From Holtermannia corniformis (lineage: Eukaryota > Basidiomycota > Tremellomycetes > Holtermanniales), in assembly GCA_001599935.1 (NCBI GenBank), contig BCIJ01000023.1, positions 1 through 64,000 of the forward strand: 64,000 bases of DNA. The letters are read 5' to 3'. Position 1 is the stretch's first letter. Every line of letters starts with the position of its first letter. The notes beneath the pieces are model-generated. The model was not told the origin of the DNA. It was given only the letters and a program-made list of their open reading frames with translations, and searched no databases. Made by a program: the position numbers and the translations under genes. Shown here piece after piece: positions 1 through 14,129 of the stretch.

Positions 1-33
1 CCCTAACCCCCTAACCCCCTAACCCCCTAACCC
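1..33. repeat. Telomere repeat, chromosome end
   Basis: About four head-to-tail copies of an 8-base unit, CCCCCTAA on this strand and TTAGGGGG on the other, open the window. The C-rich strand running 5' to 3' from position 1 is the orientation expected of a left chromosome end. A TTAG(4-6) repeat is known from Cryptococcus and relatives, which supports a tremellomycete origin. The array is short, so the assembly probably ends inside the telomere. Confidence 0.95.
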
Positions 34-3000
34 TCGACCCAACGTACCCATCGTTCCCGATGTGCCATCGTATCAATCTTATGCAGCGAGTAATGTGACG
101 CGGTCGAGGCAATGGATCGGGCTGGACACCATCAGTGTGAGCTCGGCCTCGCAAACCCCGACTCACCGTCAGATCTTATCATCGCCCATACCCTCCAGAA
201 CCTAAGTGTAGACCACCCCTGCTCTGGACGACTACCATAATGCCCGTCGCCCTCCTACATATCAGTCTGCCCCGATCAGCATGCAGTCAACGCCGACGCA
301 GTACACGCGATCCATCTGTCGAGGATCCTTTGGCGTCGTTCGGACTTTCTGCAGGGCACCAAGGCAGCAATTACGATGTAGGTGAGACTACAAGACGTTC
401 TTGATGGCGGGGTATGTCCCGGCAAACATGCAGACAGGGTGCAAGTCGAGACACTGGACGTGCTGGCAGCGGGAAGCCGAAGAACGGCTAGTTTGTCGCC
501 CGCAGCGTCGACGGCATCACACACGATCTACGCAGTATCAGCGACATCCAGTATGCTGCGCAGACATAAAAAGCTAACCATGACCAGGTGGACGATGGGT
601 GAAGGTCGTACCGAGCCAAGTGTGCCTTTGCTGACCTCGTGTCCCTATGCATCGCAACTTGGTATGCCAGCCTCTCACACGGTGAGTGTAGATCAGCAGA
701 ATTTGGCAGAGCTGATGCCTTGGCGCTTACAGCTCGGAAGACAACATAGAGACCGGAACAGACCAGGACGCTCAAGTCCGACACGGCGACAACCGTCCGC
801 AATACAACCGCTCTCCATCAAGCTCGCATCCACCACCATCGGCTGCGAACATCACCCAAATCGCCCCTCCAAAGACCTTTTGGAAGTCGCTGGATACGCC
901 CACAGCACTATTGAAGGCAGTTCACCAAGCGAGAGCCCGTCAACCACCACCGCGGCCTGCACGAACCGAGTGACGCCATGTAGATGCACCGCGACTGCAT
1001 ATGCGACTTCGACATTCTGGCGATTGGACGCATCCTGGAAGCTCCCAGAGAGTATTCAGGCGCTCCCTAGGCCACCATATCGCCGCACATCAGGTGGATG
1101 CGCGGTCGCCGTCTTTACCTCGCGCACGGACCCGCTCCCGCCTACTCACGCACATCGACGGGCCTCGGCGTCTCTCAACATCCACAGTGAGTGCTTCTCA
1201 GTACTGCCATGCTTTTCATCAGACGCGGTGCCGAACGATCGTGCTGACTCGTGCCCAGAACCGCTGACCGCCGTGTCCCTCCGCCGACCGCGTTGTGCTC
1301 CACCGATTAACCTTCATCGACATCTACGGCTCGCTACCTGATAGCGTGGGGATCAGACGACACCATGTAGGCATCGTACGGGTGGAGTATCGGGATACGG
1401 CGTCGATCGGACAATGGTACGCCGTGCTCGCCCGTCCACGCTCTTCTGACGCTCTCGGTGACTGACCGATGTTTGTAGCTCAGTTCGGTCCAGCCTCCCA
1501 GCGTCTAACCTTGCGGCCGCTCACAATAACCATCGCGTAGACGCCCTCGCCCTCTGCACCCTCCCACGTCGCGTGCCATTATACACCACACCGCTTGCAC
1601 CACCCGATCTCCTCGTCAAGATCTTGAGATGGTAGTACTAGAGAAATATATGAGCGGGTACCGGGACTAACATGTGAGTAGGCTCGGCCCGACGTCCCTG
1701 CCTCTCCTAGCCTCCCTCTTTCGCCCGTCCCCATCCTGTCTGTTGCTCAATCTATAGCGGCCCGCTGGATCCGAGTCATCTTGGATATACAGGGATCGTC
1801 GTGGATGATCCCTGGCTTCCCAACTTCCTTCTGGATACTTGCTCGCTCGTCTGCTGGACGTCAGCTGCTTGCGGTAGCGATGCACCCTGCTACCTACACG
1901 CCCGCGTTCTGCTCTGTGGCCTCGTCTACAGCTGCGACAAGCTACAGATAAAGTCCTCGAGCATGCCGGCCCAGCGTAGGACAGCCATCGCGGCTGATCA
2001 GACGGGTCTCGTGGGTCAGCACGCAGCATCTATCGGTCGATGCACGCAATGTCCGTCAGACGTTGGGCGGTTGACGGCTTGCGGCTGAGCCCATGGTGTA
2101 CCCGCGGTGATAGCTATGCATATAGTAAAGCTATCGGTGCTGGGATCTACGGCGATGAGCCGCGAGAACGGTCCCAACTGCTGACGATTGTGGCCCGTCA
2201 CCGTCGTGGCAGCACCCTCATGCACGCCGGGCGTTGAGGTCAGCTACCGATGACTCCAAGGGGCTGGACAGACGCAGCGTGCTTAGGAGGGCGCAGAGCT
2301 GGTGACGGCTCAGGCGTCACCGGGCTACGGCGGACAGACAGTCCAGGTGGTACAACACGGGTGCAGGCTTGGTATCGAGCTTGGTGCAGACAGGATCGGG
2401 CTGCGAAAGGCGACGTGCGCTGGTCAAGCGGCTCATCTGCAGCCGAGGTGACGTGCGCACGCCTCAGCCTCAAACTGCTTCCACTGAGCGTTCTCGTAGT
2501 TGTCTACGTCTCGGATGCGGATAAGTCGACACTGAGCGCCAGAAAGCACGTACCAAGAGACGAGAGGTGCGCAGTACTCATAGGCGTCTCGTCGCAGCTT
2601 GAGCGGCTATCCCCTCATCCCCTTGGGTGCAACCGGAATGTCTGTAGTACAACGGGACAGACTCTGTACCGTTGGCGTTTTGCTGCTCCTTTGCACACGT
2701 ACATTGATGTGCGCACAGGTATACAGGCTTCCTGATTCGATGGTGCTCTAGAGATCACTCCGACGCTCGCCATGGTTCCCGGTGATGGTCAAGCCGCGTT
2801 GGATGGGGCCGAGCGACAGACTGCGAGCTGCCCAACGTGCAATTCTTTAGCGTCAAGGGCCGATGCGTCGTTCGAATCGTGTTGCAGAGGATGCATAGAG
2901 ACTTGCTCGATCAGCTGCAGGCCGTGTCCAAAGCGATACGGCAGCCCGAGAGCTGAGAAGTCTGGCGGCTTCCCAACATCATAGAGCAGCGACAGGGCTT

Positions 3001-6000
3001 CCAAACGCTCAATTATGCGCCCGGGATCTACGCACTTCCTCGCACTAAAAGCATGGACTGACAGCGGCAGCCAGTCGCCTGCAAATAGTGGTCGTCTTCG
3101 GTGACTACGTCGTCATTTCGTGCAGTGACGGCCAACGCTCGACTTTGACTGAGTGATCAGCATACCGTGAGGCTCCCAATCCCAGTATTCGTGAGGCGGT
3201 CCGAGGCTGAAGCCGCGGGAGAGCTCAGATGCTCATTGTATCGCGAGTAGCGGGATGCCATACAGACCTCTGATCTTCTAACCGACGCCGCGATTGTCAC
3301 GGATCCCAGAGTCTATAGACTGTACAGAATACATCCCGAGATGCACAGGTCTACCTGTAGCCCATAAGACGGAGAACGCTAGTCAAAGTCCCGGCAGAGA
3401 CCGTCGGGGTGCCACCTCCGTACGACTGCACTGGTCAACCCATCGACGACCACCAACAAACATGTCGACTTTGTCCCGTATGCGAAGGTGAGCCCACGGC
3501 GGGGTGCTAGACCGATTCTGACAAGGATTTAGGCAGGGGTTTGGCGGTATCTAGCAGGGAAGCAAGACCCAACCCGCACGGCCCTCCCGTCGAGAAATTC
3601 TCGCGTCAGAACACTCGACACTGTACAGGAGCATTCCCATTCGACATACAGGTGTGTACAGTGCCCCAAGGCTCGTGGATGTACGACTAACGACACCAGA
3701 CGCGATGACCCGTGCTGTCCAATGACCCCTGCTGCGACGCCGCGACTTGCATCCACCCCAATTCGTCTCTCTCGCTCCCGAACCCAGCAAGACGGCTCTC
3801 TACGGATACCAAGGGCTCGCGTCGCATGTTGAGAGGCGCTGGGAGGTAGGAAGCTATCGGTAGGCCACGTCAGACCGCCCATGATCGCAGACATCAGCAC
3901 GATCCTTCAACCCGACCCCTCCAGCCGCCTGGCCACTCGCTACCGCACCATGCACCATGACACTCTCTGTCTGACGCCCTCTGCTCCCAAAGAGCCGTCA
4001 GTCAGTCATAGCAGAGACCATCGCGCTGACTGACATAACCTCGGTGGCTTACCGGGCCGTTCTCGCGCATCTCTGCGGTGTCCTCGACGCTGCATACGTC
4101 TTGGTGGTTGCATGCGGGCTCTTGTCGATGACGATGAAGTGATAGGAGGCAGCTACGGTGGAGCTCGACGGTCGGCGGCTAATTCCTAATCGCTTACGGA
4201 AGATGGTTAATCACTGCGGCAAATCAATGCAAGATTAAGAAATGCCCTGCCGTGATGTGTCCTGTGCAGAGATGCGATTGACATTGTCCCCGAGCAGCAT
4301 CAGCCGTGTGAGAACGTATCAGCCGGAGGGTCGTCAGTGAGTCACCATAAGCGCCGTCACCATAAGCGCCAAGTGACGCTAGACTTTCGTCTCGTGCGGA
4401 TCGTCGCTGGTTTGGTGGCCATGATGGCTGGCAACTGGTGGAACGCAACGTTTGGTCTTGCATGGTGCTCAGTCAGACCTGGAGACGTTGAAGGATGATG
4501 CCACACACACTCAACCAGTCAGCAGAGCTCGTAATCACTGACCACCAGTCTGGAGACTCACCACTTCTTGCCGGTTGTCTTTAGTCGAGCCGGCTAGTCC
4601 CTACGCACATCAGCAGCGTCTGTGCAAGCGCGCAGATGGCGCATCTTCATCTATGAAACATGGGGCAACCCGTCAGTGTTGTCTCAATCAGTGATGCGAT
4701 TAACATTGTCAGCAGTGTGTAGAATGTAAGATAGACCGACCCAAGCGCTGCCTCAGCCTTCCCCACCGAAGACACACCAGCAGCTCCTCGCGAGTCTGAC
4801 AATGTGCGGTGGTGATGGCCTTGATGTATAGATTCACGGACAGCGGGAAGCGGGGACGACGTCGACAACGCTGTGACAAAGGTAGGGAAGGTTGCGGATG
4901 TGTGGGACGCGAATCATTAGTGCTGCACCGGATCACCATTTCAGGTGTCGACGGGCGCAGGCATGATTGAGTCCGTGGTCCCTTGAGATGCCATCAAGGC
5001 TCAGCCTCACTCGGGGTTGTGGCATCTCTGGCCAAGCCGGTGCTGACGATCAGACTAACTCGAACTCCTCGAGGTCAGCCGCAAGGAAAATCGCAAGCTC
5101 ATAGATTATCTCACGATCTTGAGCACTCGTTGAAATGTGCATGTGGGTTCTGCGTCGATATCGCGAAGATCGCCGGGCGCGAGCTAGGCAATGTGCAGCA
5201 GGGAAACCCCGTAGGGTCTGACCCATCAGACCTGTCTATATCACAGCATGCACCACATGCTCACCCGGGACGACGTCATTCTCACCGGGACACCGGGAAC
5301 TTGCTCGTCGACACAGACGCAAGCACGCGCAAACAGGTCAGCGTGCGATCACATGCCCAGGGGTGTCAGACTCTGACTGAGCTCCAGTGACGTGGGAGCA
5401 AATGACGACCCACGCAGACTCGCAGACGCGATGCACTCTTGAGAATAACCACAGTATGGAGATCACAGTGAGCATGGTCATCGGGTCGAGTGATGAAAAC
5501 GCGCGAGGCAATCAAATGCATACGGTCGAAGTGAAAGTGGACGCACCCCAACGGTTGATGACGACTCGATGAAGTGTATTGTTGCTGCTGTTCTGAGAAG
5601 ATGTCTCGGTGCCCGTGTCAGCTGAGGAAGACCAACGTGGTGTGTACTGACTGATGTGAAGCGGTGGTTGCGGTGCAATCACCCCGCGGAGCCTATTTGC
5701 TGCGATAAGGAGACACGACGATGTAACTGGGACGTGGAGCATGGGCAAAGCAGAGCTAGAGTGGTCAGTCACATCACAGACAGCAAGGGGTACATACGTG
5801 TGTTTTCGGCGTCACTGCAGCGAGGTTGCACAGTGCTGCCATTTCAATCGGAATCTCCATCGAACTCGCAGGTCGCTCATGCAGGCGAGGACGCTCCGAC
5901 AGGGACGGGCACAAAACGTGCTGGGGTGCGTACATGTCTTCGGCTGGGAGCTGCATGCTTGACCGAGGACCGCTGACCGAGTACATATGACGCAAGGCGG

Positions 6001-9000
6001 CTCGGCGTGAAGGAGAGCGGTCTCGTCTCGAGGATAGTTGACCGGCGAGGAAAGGCTGCGACTAGATCCTGACAGCCGGAGAAGGTGCAGTGTGACATAC
6101 CACCCGCACACAGTCGGCGTTCCCTGCGGAGCTGTAGGGTGAAGGTAGACGCAAGACCTCGGGTCTCGACATGTGGCGAGGTTCCAGGAGGATAAATGCC
6201 AGTATCGGTCAAGGGCCGCTGCGTCACATATGCGTCAAGCCGATTGTGGTGTATGAAGCCCTCGAGTAGTATGCACAGAAGGGTGTGACGACCGCAGACA
6301 CGCGTCACACGACGACAGGCTGCATTCGGACGATACGTCGGATACGCGCCCTCATTCTGACTGAAGATTGTAGGACTCACGTTTGCCCACGCCTACAGAT
6401 AGCCCTCTTCCGCTGTTCCTCAAGTCCTGACCTCAGTTGACGTAGCGTTCGGGGGTCATCGTGCACGATGCGGACGAGTCTGTATAGTGTGCAGTGGTCA
6501 GTGCAGTCCATCGATACTGCTGTAGTTGCCCACCGCGTAGCTACGAAACAGTCCAGCCCCTCGTTCCATGATTCCAGCTTTCACAGTCGTCGACAAAGCT
6601 GAGCAGCTGGTGGTACAGTGAATGACGGCTGAACACACGAGGTCAGCTCATCTATCTGCTACATCAAGCCGTGACAGCTTCACGACGTACACATTAGCTG
6701 CCTCCTGTGTCATCGGAGGCGTCGTTGAATGGTGTTCATCTGCTCATCCCATCCCTGGCGCGAGGATGACGATGCTGACGTGGCCAGGGCGTACTGCAGA
6801 GTGTCAGCAAGTGCGAACGGACGAATGCACATTAATGGACTCGGCAGTCCATCATCGACCCTGCTCAGACGCAGGATCATGCTCCTAGAGACCGTGCAGC
6901 AGGGAGCTGCACGGGCATGAGCGGCAGTTGAGCGGCAGTTCTGGCCAGAAACAGCGAGACGAGGTGCACTGACCCACACTTTGGCGCACTGACATGCAAA
7001 AGACGTCCGACCACCTTCACTCTGCGACGTCCAAGACACACGGCAAGGTCCGCAGATTGTCGATGGACAGGACGGGCTGATCGGGTCAGGTGGCACTGGC
7101 GATGGCTATAATGTCGATGTAATGAATTACGGATTCACAGTCGGCATTAGCATAGGTTCTCAACCAGCTTGTAGCGAGCGCAGAACGCTGTAATGCACCA
7201 TATCACGTGTCAACATAATTTAAATGGCTTAAATTGGCAAGCCTATGACCAGTCTCAGGGGGGGCCTATGCTGCCCCTTTCTGGTCCCGTGCGATACGGC
7301 GGCGACGTACAACGCCGCAGCGATGTAATGCTCGACGGCGTCGAGTGCACTCGATGACCTAGGGGTCTCCACCAGCTCAATGCTTGTGGTCTTGGTAAGT
7401 CAATATGACGCCCGTACACTGATAGCTAACGACATCGTACATCAGAAGCCTGCCCATCATTGAACGGCTTTTGCCGACCACCGCACATCATCCTCGGACG
7501 CTTCGCATCATCGTTGTGTCTGCGTGACTGACGCGTACGCGGATCTCCCACGCTTTATAAGCTTGGATCTTGTGGGAGAGCTGTGTCAAGGGTGAAAAGT
7601 CCTACCGGTATGTCCCCTGTCTTGTTTAAATGCGAGGTCGTGGGCAGCTGCACCCAGGCCATTGCCGGCGACCGCGACGTCTCCTTTAGCACCCGTATCA
7701 TCACAGGCTCAAAGGTGGCGTTCGGCAGTGGTCGTGCTAGTATCCCAACCCATCTCTCACTCGCTGCACACGACATCCTTTCATCGCCCTTCTTACTTAT
7801 CGGCAACACTGAGCTGACATGCCCGTAGCTGGATCATCTCGGAGCACCTGGACGTCACCTCGCGCTTTCAAGGCGTACATCTACACCGCAGTGGCCGCCA
7901 TTCGTTTCGCCAGATCCGGAACACTGTCCGCAAAACACTGCGCGGCCGGTATCGCTTGAGCTGAGGGTGAAGACGGACATGAGCGGTGAGTGTTGAGCGC
8001 TCTTTGCTTGTCTGCATGGATGGTAGTGGACCTATGCCTTTCCTGTGTACTCCTCCGACTGGCTGCAGACTGTAATTCGGCATATGCCCCTGCTCGGAGC
8101 GATCCTGCTATGCGCTGCTGTTGCCTCGTCGCGCCGCTCATACTACAGTCTTCCACAGCGAAGCAGTCATGTCAGTCAGCTCTGACGGCGTCGGGCTCTG
8201 ACGACGTCGAACTCATGTGTCTCGTCGCGGGAGTGCCATGTCCTGGCAGGCGGTTCAGTCGGCGTTATCACTTGGTACGGATCACCCGCTCGGGCCAGTT
8301 ACTACGCGACCTGGGGTCCTGGCATTGGACAGTCCGCCCGAAGTCGGAGCAAATTGGACTTGATACCGGTACATTGGAGGTCATTAGGCTGCCGAGATGT
8401 CATACGCTATTGCACCTGCGAGATCCCTCGACCATGTCAGGACGCCTGCCCACTTGCGTTAGCCCGCCTGTCGTCGGACGCTGCGGCTTGCCTGCGCTTC
8501 AGGTTCTGGGCACATATGCAGTTGAACGAGCTTGACTACAGACCACTGCGTGCCGTTCCTTTACCGCCGTGCATTCGTCATCCGAGCGATGCGTTCGACC
8601 GATTCACGTCATAGTGTTATCGCGACAGCAGCCCCGTGTACGCTGAATATGTGCGCCTTGCTCACGCCTTGCTCGTGTCGAGCAGTCCACCGATTGCGAT
8701 AGGTCCGAATGTGCCAGGATCAGAGACCATGTCGGCTCAGGCGACGCGCTGCTGTCTGTTGTCGAGACCAAGCTTTGATCTTCGACTCTCGCAACGCCGC
8801 GGGTCTGCTGGGACTTTGACCCTGAAGATCCCTGAGCAGTGACCCAAACAATTGCGAGAGACGAACGCGGAGCCGGATCCTTGTTGGAGAAGCGGACAAG
8901 ACACGGGACATCGCAGGAGCCGACTGATAAGCCCAACGCTCGACAGAAGTAGTTTTGGCTGAACTGCCAGTGCCGATGCTGTGCTCTCGAACCCCGTTCA

Positions 9001-11199
9001 GCTATGACATCTAGTCGCTTGCTATGCGTGTTCGATCGCGTGAGCCCTCATCGCTGCCTCGCGGATGTCGCTAGCCAGTGAACCTGTTCTGTCCTACAAC
9101 GTCGTTGTCTGTATATGATCCTACACAGGCCAAAGCACTTCGGAACTGCATGCACGTTGATGCATTTCGGCGTGGCGCTTGGCCGAGAATAGTGCGATGT
9201 GCATTTGGTATCTGGCTCAAGGCAATCGTCTTCCCAGAGGGGTGGACCAATCACCTGTGCGCCTTGCCGCCGACCTGGCGTAGGCTCTCATCTGGAAAGC
9301 GTGCAGCGGAGCTTAGGAGGCCCGGTCTGTATACCACGTTACAGTCTCGGGCGACGGCCAGGCAGCCATTCAAATTGCCCTATCGTGAGAGCGAATCGCG
9401 AATGGGGGTGGGCGATGTGCTACTGAGAGTATCAGCTATGTTATCCATACATGCGCTGCACCTACGCCGACGTGGGCTACAGTCATTGGCCTCTTTCGGT
9501 TACATTTGCCTGCGCGAACCGCAACCCTACAACGCGAGTGTCGGTTTTCTGTCGGCACACCGCATCGTAGTCAGAGCCTGCGTCAAGTCGCGGGCGACCT
9601 CAGGCAGACGTACTGCTGACTTATTCGCTGAATCCCTGTTGTTACCAATGTCACGATGCATCATCTATACAATCACCTATGCACTCTGTCCACCTAGTAA
9701 CATACTACAAGTCGCTCAAGGCCTGAATCCAGCGCTAACCCGAGACGTCAGATGGGTCATGCGCTCGTCTGTCACGCTCGTAAGCCAGATTCAGTCTTGT
9801 TGTACCTGCTGGTCTCTGAGCTCGATGGGGTCCTTGGTGCGGGAATTCAGCCCGTGGAAGGGAGCCCATGTCACACGGACTACACGAGCGGTTGCCCGGC
9901 ATTCCCCTTGGCAATGCGGTGTGACCAGACGGCGGGAGATTCTAGGACACCAGCAGCACGTAGGCTAGTGCCTCGACTATAGCTGGTTGCGCCAGCTGGT
10001 GCGCCACCCATCCCGACTGTCCACCAGGATTCGGTTGCAGACGTTCGCACGGGTCACACTGGTCAAGGCCAGATGAGCGGTACCAGCGCGACGCAGAGCA
10101 AGACGCACCGTCCGCATGCATGAGCCATCGCCTCGACCGACCTCGACCGACCTCGACCGACAGGACTGCGCCCGCTGTTGCTGGGACCAGCGCGGCGTGT
10201 GGCCGTACGGGAGCTGCCAATTAGCGGACAGTGTCGCGACTTGGCTGGAAGGCATCGAGACCTGAGGTGAAGGGGTCTTGTTCCGGATCAACGATACAGG
10301 CGCCGCGGTGAACGCAGACAGAATGCCGGGTTGTTGAGGTTTGCAGAGTCGACCGGTAACGTCGGCTACAATCGACTGTGGTATAACTCGAGGAGATTCG
10401 AGGCGGTTTGGCTTGGTCCGATCCGCAGACTGGCTTCCGAGGTGGACGAGCGTAGACCAAGCCACTGGCAGAAATTTTGTGATGATAGTGATGCGTGTGG
10501 TTGTACAGAGGCTTTTTAGAGACTACAGAGTCAGCCCCAGCGCGCAACCCGGTGATACCTGCTCACCTGGCGCCAGATAAGTATGACATTCCCCTCTAAC
10601 GCCACCATGCTTCAAGCCATGCGATCTCCTGGCAAGGTCACAGGTCCAGCCTCAGCGTTTGAGCTTCTGCGTTCTGGCCTCGTGGACTGGTGGATGCGGT
10701 CGGGTGCACCCGTCACGGCGGACGGATGTCGCGTTCACGGCCGATGGACAGGGCTGTCAAGCTTGCTATGTCAAGCTGGTACCAACACGTCAAGCGGGAC
10801 TCGCGGCGTTTGGTGGCTACAAGCGATTCGTCAGCCTTGCATAATGCAGAAGCACGGAATATCTGGTCCCAATACTGAGCTGACAGCAAATTACTCACGC
10901 AGTGATCATCGTACAAACCAAACCGTCCATCACTATCCACGGCGGCTGAAGACAAGCCTGACGCTGCGCAGAACCGATAGAATAACTGATTCAGTTGATC
11001 TTGCTGGCCGAGTGCAAACTATACAAGAGGTCGAGCTTTGCATGGTGATCTCTACATCTTGACCCAGACGCATCGCTGATTTTTACTTCTTGTTCGCCAG
11101 ATTTGCTTCCGCCCAGTCGCTGGTGGAGGCTGGCCGAGGCGGGCTGAGCTGCTACAATTTCAGCATCGTAGTGACACTGCTGCTCTCCTGAAAGCCTGA
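34..11199. other. Subtelomeric DNA without a supportable gene
   Basis: I find no protein family, no clean intron-exon chain and no RNA gene here. Open frames are short, occur on both strands and have the Arg/Ser/Cys-rich composition typical of chance frames in GC-rich DNA. The longest, 9078-9968 on the plus strand (296 codons), shows no motif and no splice context. Splice-like motifs (GTGAGT, GCTGAC, CAG) do occur, so very old gene remains cannot be excluded. A 10-base direct triplet (CGACCTCGAC type) lies near 10134-10165. Confidence 0.6.
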
Positions 11200-11929
11200 C
11201 ATGGGCACCAGACCACATGATTGGCGCGGGATGAAGGTAATGACCTAGTCCCGTTGACAATGAGAAAGAGTTGCCCAGCCGGTGTAGAACATAAAGCTGA
11301 CGCCGTGTTCAAAGCGAAGCTGCCTTTCAGTGCATGTACGCACTCCACCTCCCTTTTGACTGCCGCAGCCATTACCAGCCCGATAGCAGCCGTTACATTC
11401 ATCACCGACACGGCCGATGCCACCCCCAACGCCGCCACATGGACCGTGCACGACACTTCGCCTTCACTCGATCACTGTCGACTAATACGAACGCCTGCAC
11501 CGATGAACAAGATGGACGCCAAGTAGAAGCATCTTGCGACGCTGTACCAGTATCTTGCAGTCCTATGGTACGATCTACTTGCCTCGGGAAGCAAGTCGCC
11601 GCGGCACGAGATGGCGGCACTGACACGCACGGATCACCCCTCTTGCGCACGATTTGCTCTTTCGCCTCACGGACATCGTACGTGGTTCAGTCCAGGCAAG
11701 GCTCGTACTGACCTTCCTAGCTTGCCAAGAATGGCGGAGACGCATTGCACGACGCGGCCTGCTCCGCGATCCTCGGTCACTTTTCTGGCTGGTACGAGTC
11801 ACAAGCCGTGAAGGAGCTGATGCCGAGACTCCTGGCATTCTGGTATCTTCTGATGACTGACAGCCCATCACTACCGTCTACATTTTCCCGCAGCAAAGCC
11901 GATATACGAGACGAGGAGCGACGTTGCTG

Positions 11930-12870
11930 ACGCACTGCAGGTCCGACTACGACTTCGCCCCGACCCTTGTCGCAACACGCCTTGTCTTGGAATGCATGTA
12001 CGACTTCGGATGGCAGGGCCGTTACGAGCCTACAGCACACACCAATGTACAGTTCGTAGTCTTCCAAAAATCGAACCACATCAACGAGAAGACTATCACC
12101 AACAACGGGTACGTGCTCAGTGGAACCAGCTATCGTCCTGGCATGAGCAGACGCGACTGAGTTTGGCTCCTGGCAGAGCTGACGACTCTCCACGACATTG
12201 CCAACGCTATCACTGCGTTTCATCAACCGCTACACAGACCCAGCGCGTGCGTATTCAGAAGCAGCATCCTGAGTCCCGAATGTAACGCACTACCTGGGAT
12301 GCAAACCGAGCCGATGAGATCCGTCCAATAGTCCATGACTTCTGGTATTATTACAATCGGTACGTCAACGTGGCTGACGCATGAGCCCACCTCTCACAGT
12401 GACAAGCGGGTGCTGGTACCGTTTGGAGAGCAGCTCTTTGCACTCGACACTGACGGTTCTGCGTGTGAGATCTCATGGGTCAGTACAGGCCAGGGTCGCG
12501 CCGGTACTGACAGATTCGGCAGGTCGACAGGCGTATCTCTATCATCCCATTCTCGGTCGACAAATTACACTCGAGTGTCACGCACAGACGCCAAATGCAT
12601 ATGGTTCGTACCCTGCAGCAGAGCAAAATCTGCCCGCTCACTGGTATCCACAAAGCTGACACCGACAGTCATCATCTTCTACGATATACCATTGAATACT
12701 CGTTCGTCGACCTAGCGAACCCTTCGGACGCTCACGAGGGCGATCTCATCCACGAATTGCTGATTGAGATGGTAAGTGACAAGCACACCGGCAACGCAAA
12801 CGACGACGGACAGGGGGCTGGAGATAAGGTCGAGTTGCCTCCGGGACTGACGTGATATCAAGCCGTCTAT
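11930..12870 (+). pseudogene. Decayed relative of gene D
   Basis: Several exon-like stretches joined by plausible short introns read as protein and run parallel to gene D at 27823-30432. One exon begins with a segment containing ELTTLHDIANAIT and matches ELSNLGDVLAVVQ of gene D, and in both genes the exon starts at the same Glu-Leu. The next part reads DEIRPIVHDFWYYYNR, then VLVPFGEQLFALD and CEISW, against LIIAHTEGFLALD and VSDLSW in gene D, again ending at a splice site. One frame jump near 12290 between these stretches shows that the copy is broken. I infer a degenerate paralogue by similarity seen by eye; its limits are approximate. Confidence 0.5.
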
Positions 12871-12919
12871 TGTGTAGTATGCATAGCTGTCAAGTAAGAC
12901 AAGCGGTCATCAGGTGATT

Positions 12920-13930
12920 CGGACGGCTACGTTCCATCTTGGTCAATGCGCTTCTGACCCGCTGCACGAGGTATCCCGAGCGATTGGAGCTTGTAAACTC
13001 GGCCGTGATCCCCAAGGGATAGATATCAGCACAGGGGGTCTGATCCCACGAGCAACATGATCAACATCAGTTCGGCATCGTAACGAGCTCAGTGACTCTT
13101 TCGACAAACAGGTTCGACGTGCCGCCGCCACCTTCGTGTCTTGCAACATCATGTCTGTTCTGTTCGCATCTTCGACAAGGACCAGCGTGCACGGGGGAAG
13201 TCACACCCAAGCCGCTCCGGCTTGGCTCACCCTACTGATGTCGGTGAGTACTGACGCCGCGTGTCAAGCACCTAGTACAACTGGCCTTCGAAAACCCCCA
13301 GCCACACATCGTAAACACCGTCGCGGCGAAACTGATAATCTGGTACGTCGACAGCATGTGCATATCGTGAAGGGGCTCATAGCATACCCAGCTAGGCCTG
13401 CCAGCGCACCATCACATCAAACCCACGCGCGCTGCAACCCGCGTCGCGGTGTATTAATTGAACAACTTCGACGGTAACAGCGAGCGTGGGCACGACACTT
13501 GCCTGCCAACCTTACTGTCTACATACGTGAACAGGTTACAATCCCGACCCGGTGCGTAGTCAGAGCACACCCGAGCTCATAGGCAGGGATCATGGTTCAC
13601 CTCATTGAAGAGCAATCCCAACGCTCCACAAAGTTGCAAGGGGCATCACTGGGTACATCCGTCGCTCCGAGAATTGGACTGCTACTTGCGAGCAGGCCAT
13701 ACCGCAACGTGTGCTGTGCACCACCCTGAAAGGCACGAGCCTGCGTCCCAAGGTGATCACTGTGGAAGGTGATAAGGTCGTCGTCTCATCATTCCAAGCC
13801 ACCGGTCGTTCAAAGCCACAGATTCAAGCACTCAAGCTTGGCTCTTGCATGGTGGAGAGGCAGCAGGGCGACCGAGGCAGCAACACAGCCGCAGGATTGT
13901 CGGCAAAGACGTCACCTTCGTGAAGATGGT
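12920..13930 (+). pseudogene. Decayed relative of genes A and B
   Basis: Exon-like segments on the plus strand parallel the C-terminal half of genes A and B. A stretch with VVQLAFENPQPHIVNTVAAK then LIIW aligns with the segment of A and B that contains a conserved Pro, a run of Ala and a final Trp just before a splice donor. Further on, VLCTTLKGTSLRPKV followed by an acidic VEGD matches the Cys...RPL...DG signature, and LGSCMV matches LGDCIV (B) and LGNCVV (A). Several in-frame stops and frame changes separate the pieces, so I call it a pseudogene. The order D-like then A/B-like in one orientation differs from the intact block. Confidence 0.5.
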
Positions 13931-14129
13931 GTTTTGAGAATGCTCAAACAAGCGCAACAGGAGCTGTAGGGTTGCCGTTCAATGTACATGGTGCTAAGCG
14001 CCGCTACTTCCACGAATGTAACTCAGAACCAATAGTGTAGGCTCGCCGCACATACGCGGGCGTTGTGCACCACATCACTGTCGTATTGCCCTTGACAATC
14101 GCTTCATCCAGTTACGATCAGCTGTACAC

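Noticed and set aside
9078..9968. 296-codon open frame in the subtelomere
   Set aside because: It has no motif, an Arg/Ser-rich composition, overlapping open frames on the same and opposite strands, and no splice context like that of the real genes here.
13000..13500. FunK1 protein-kinase remnant
   Set aside because: A short segment (SVRIFDKD) superficially recalls the FunK1 start, but the WDRSG and HRDIS motifs are absent and similarity to genes A and B fits better.
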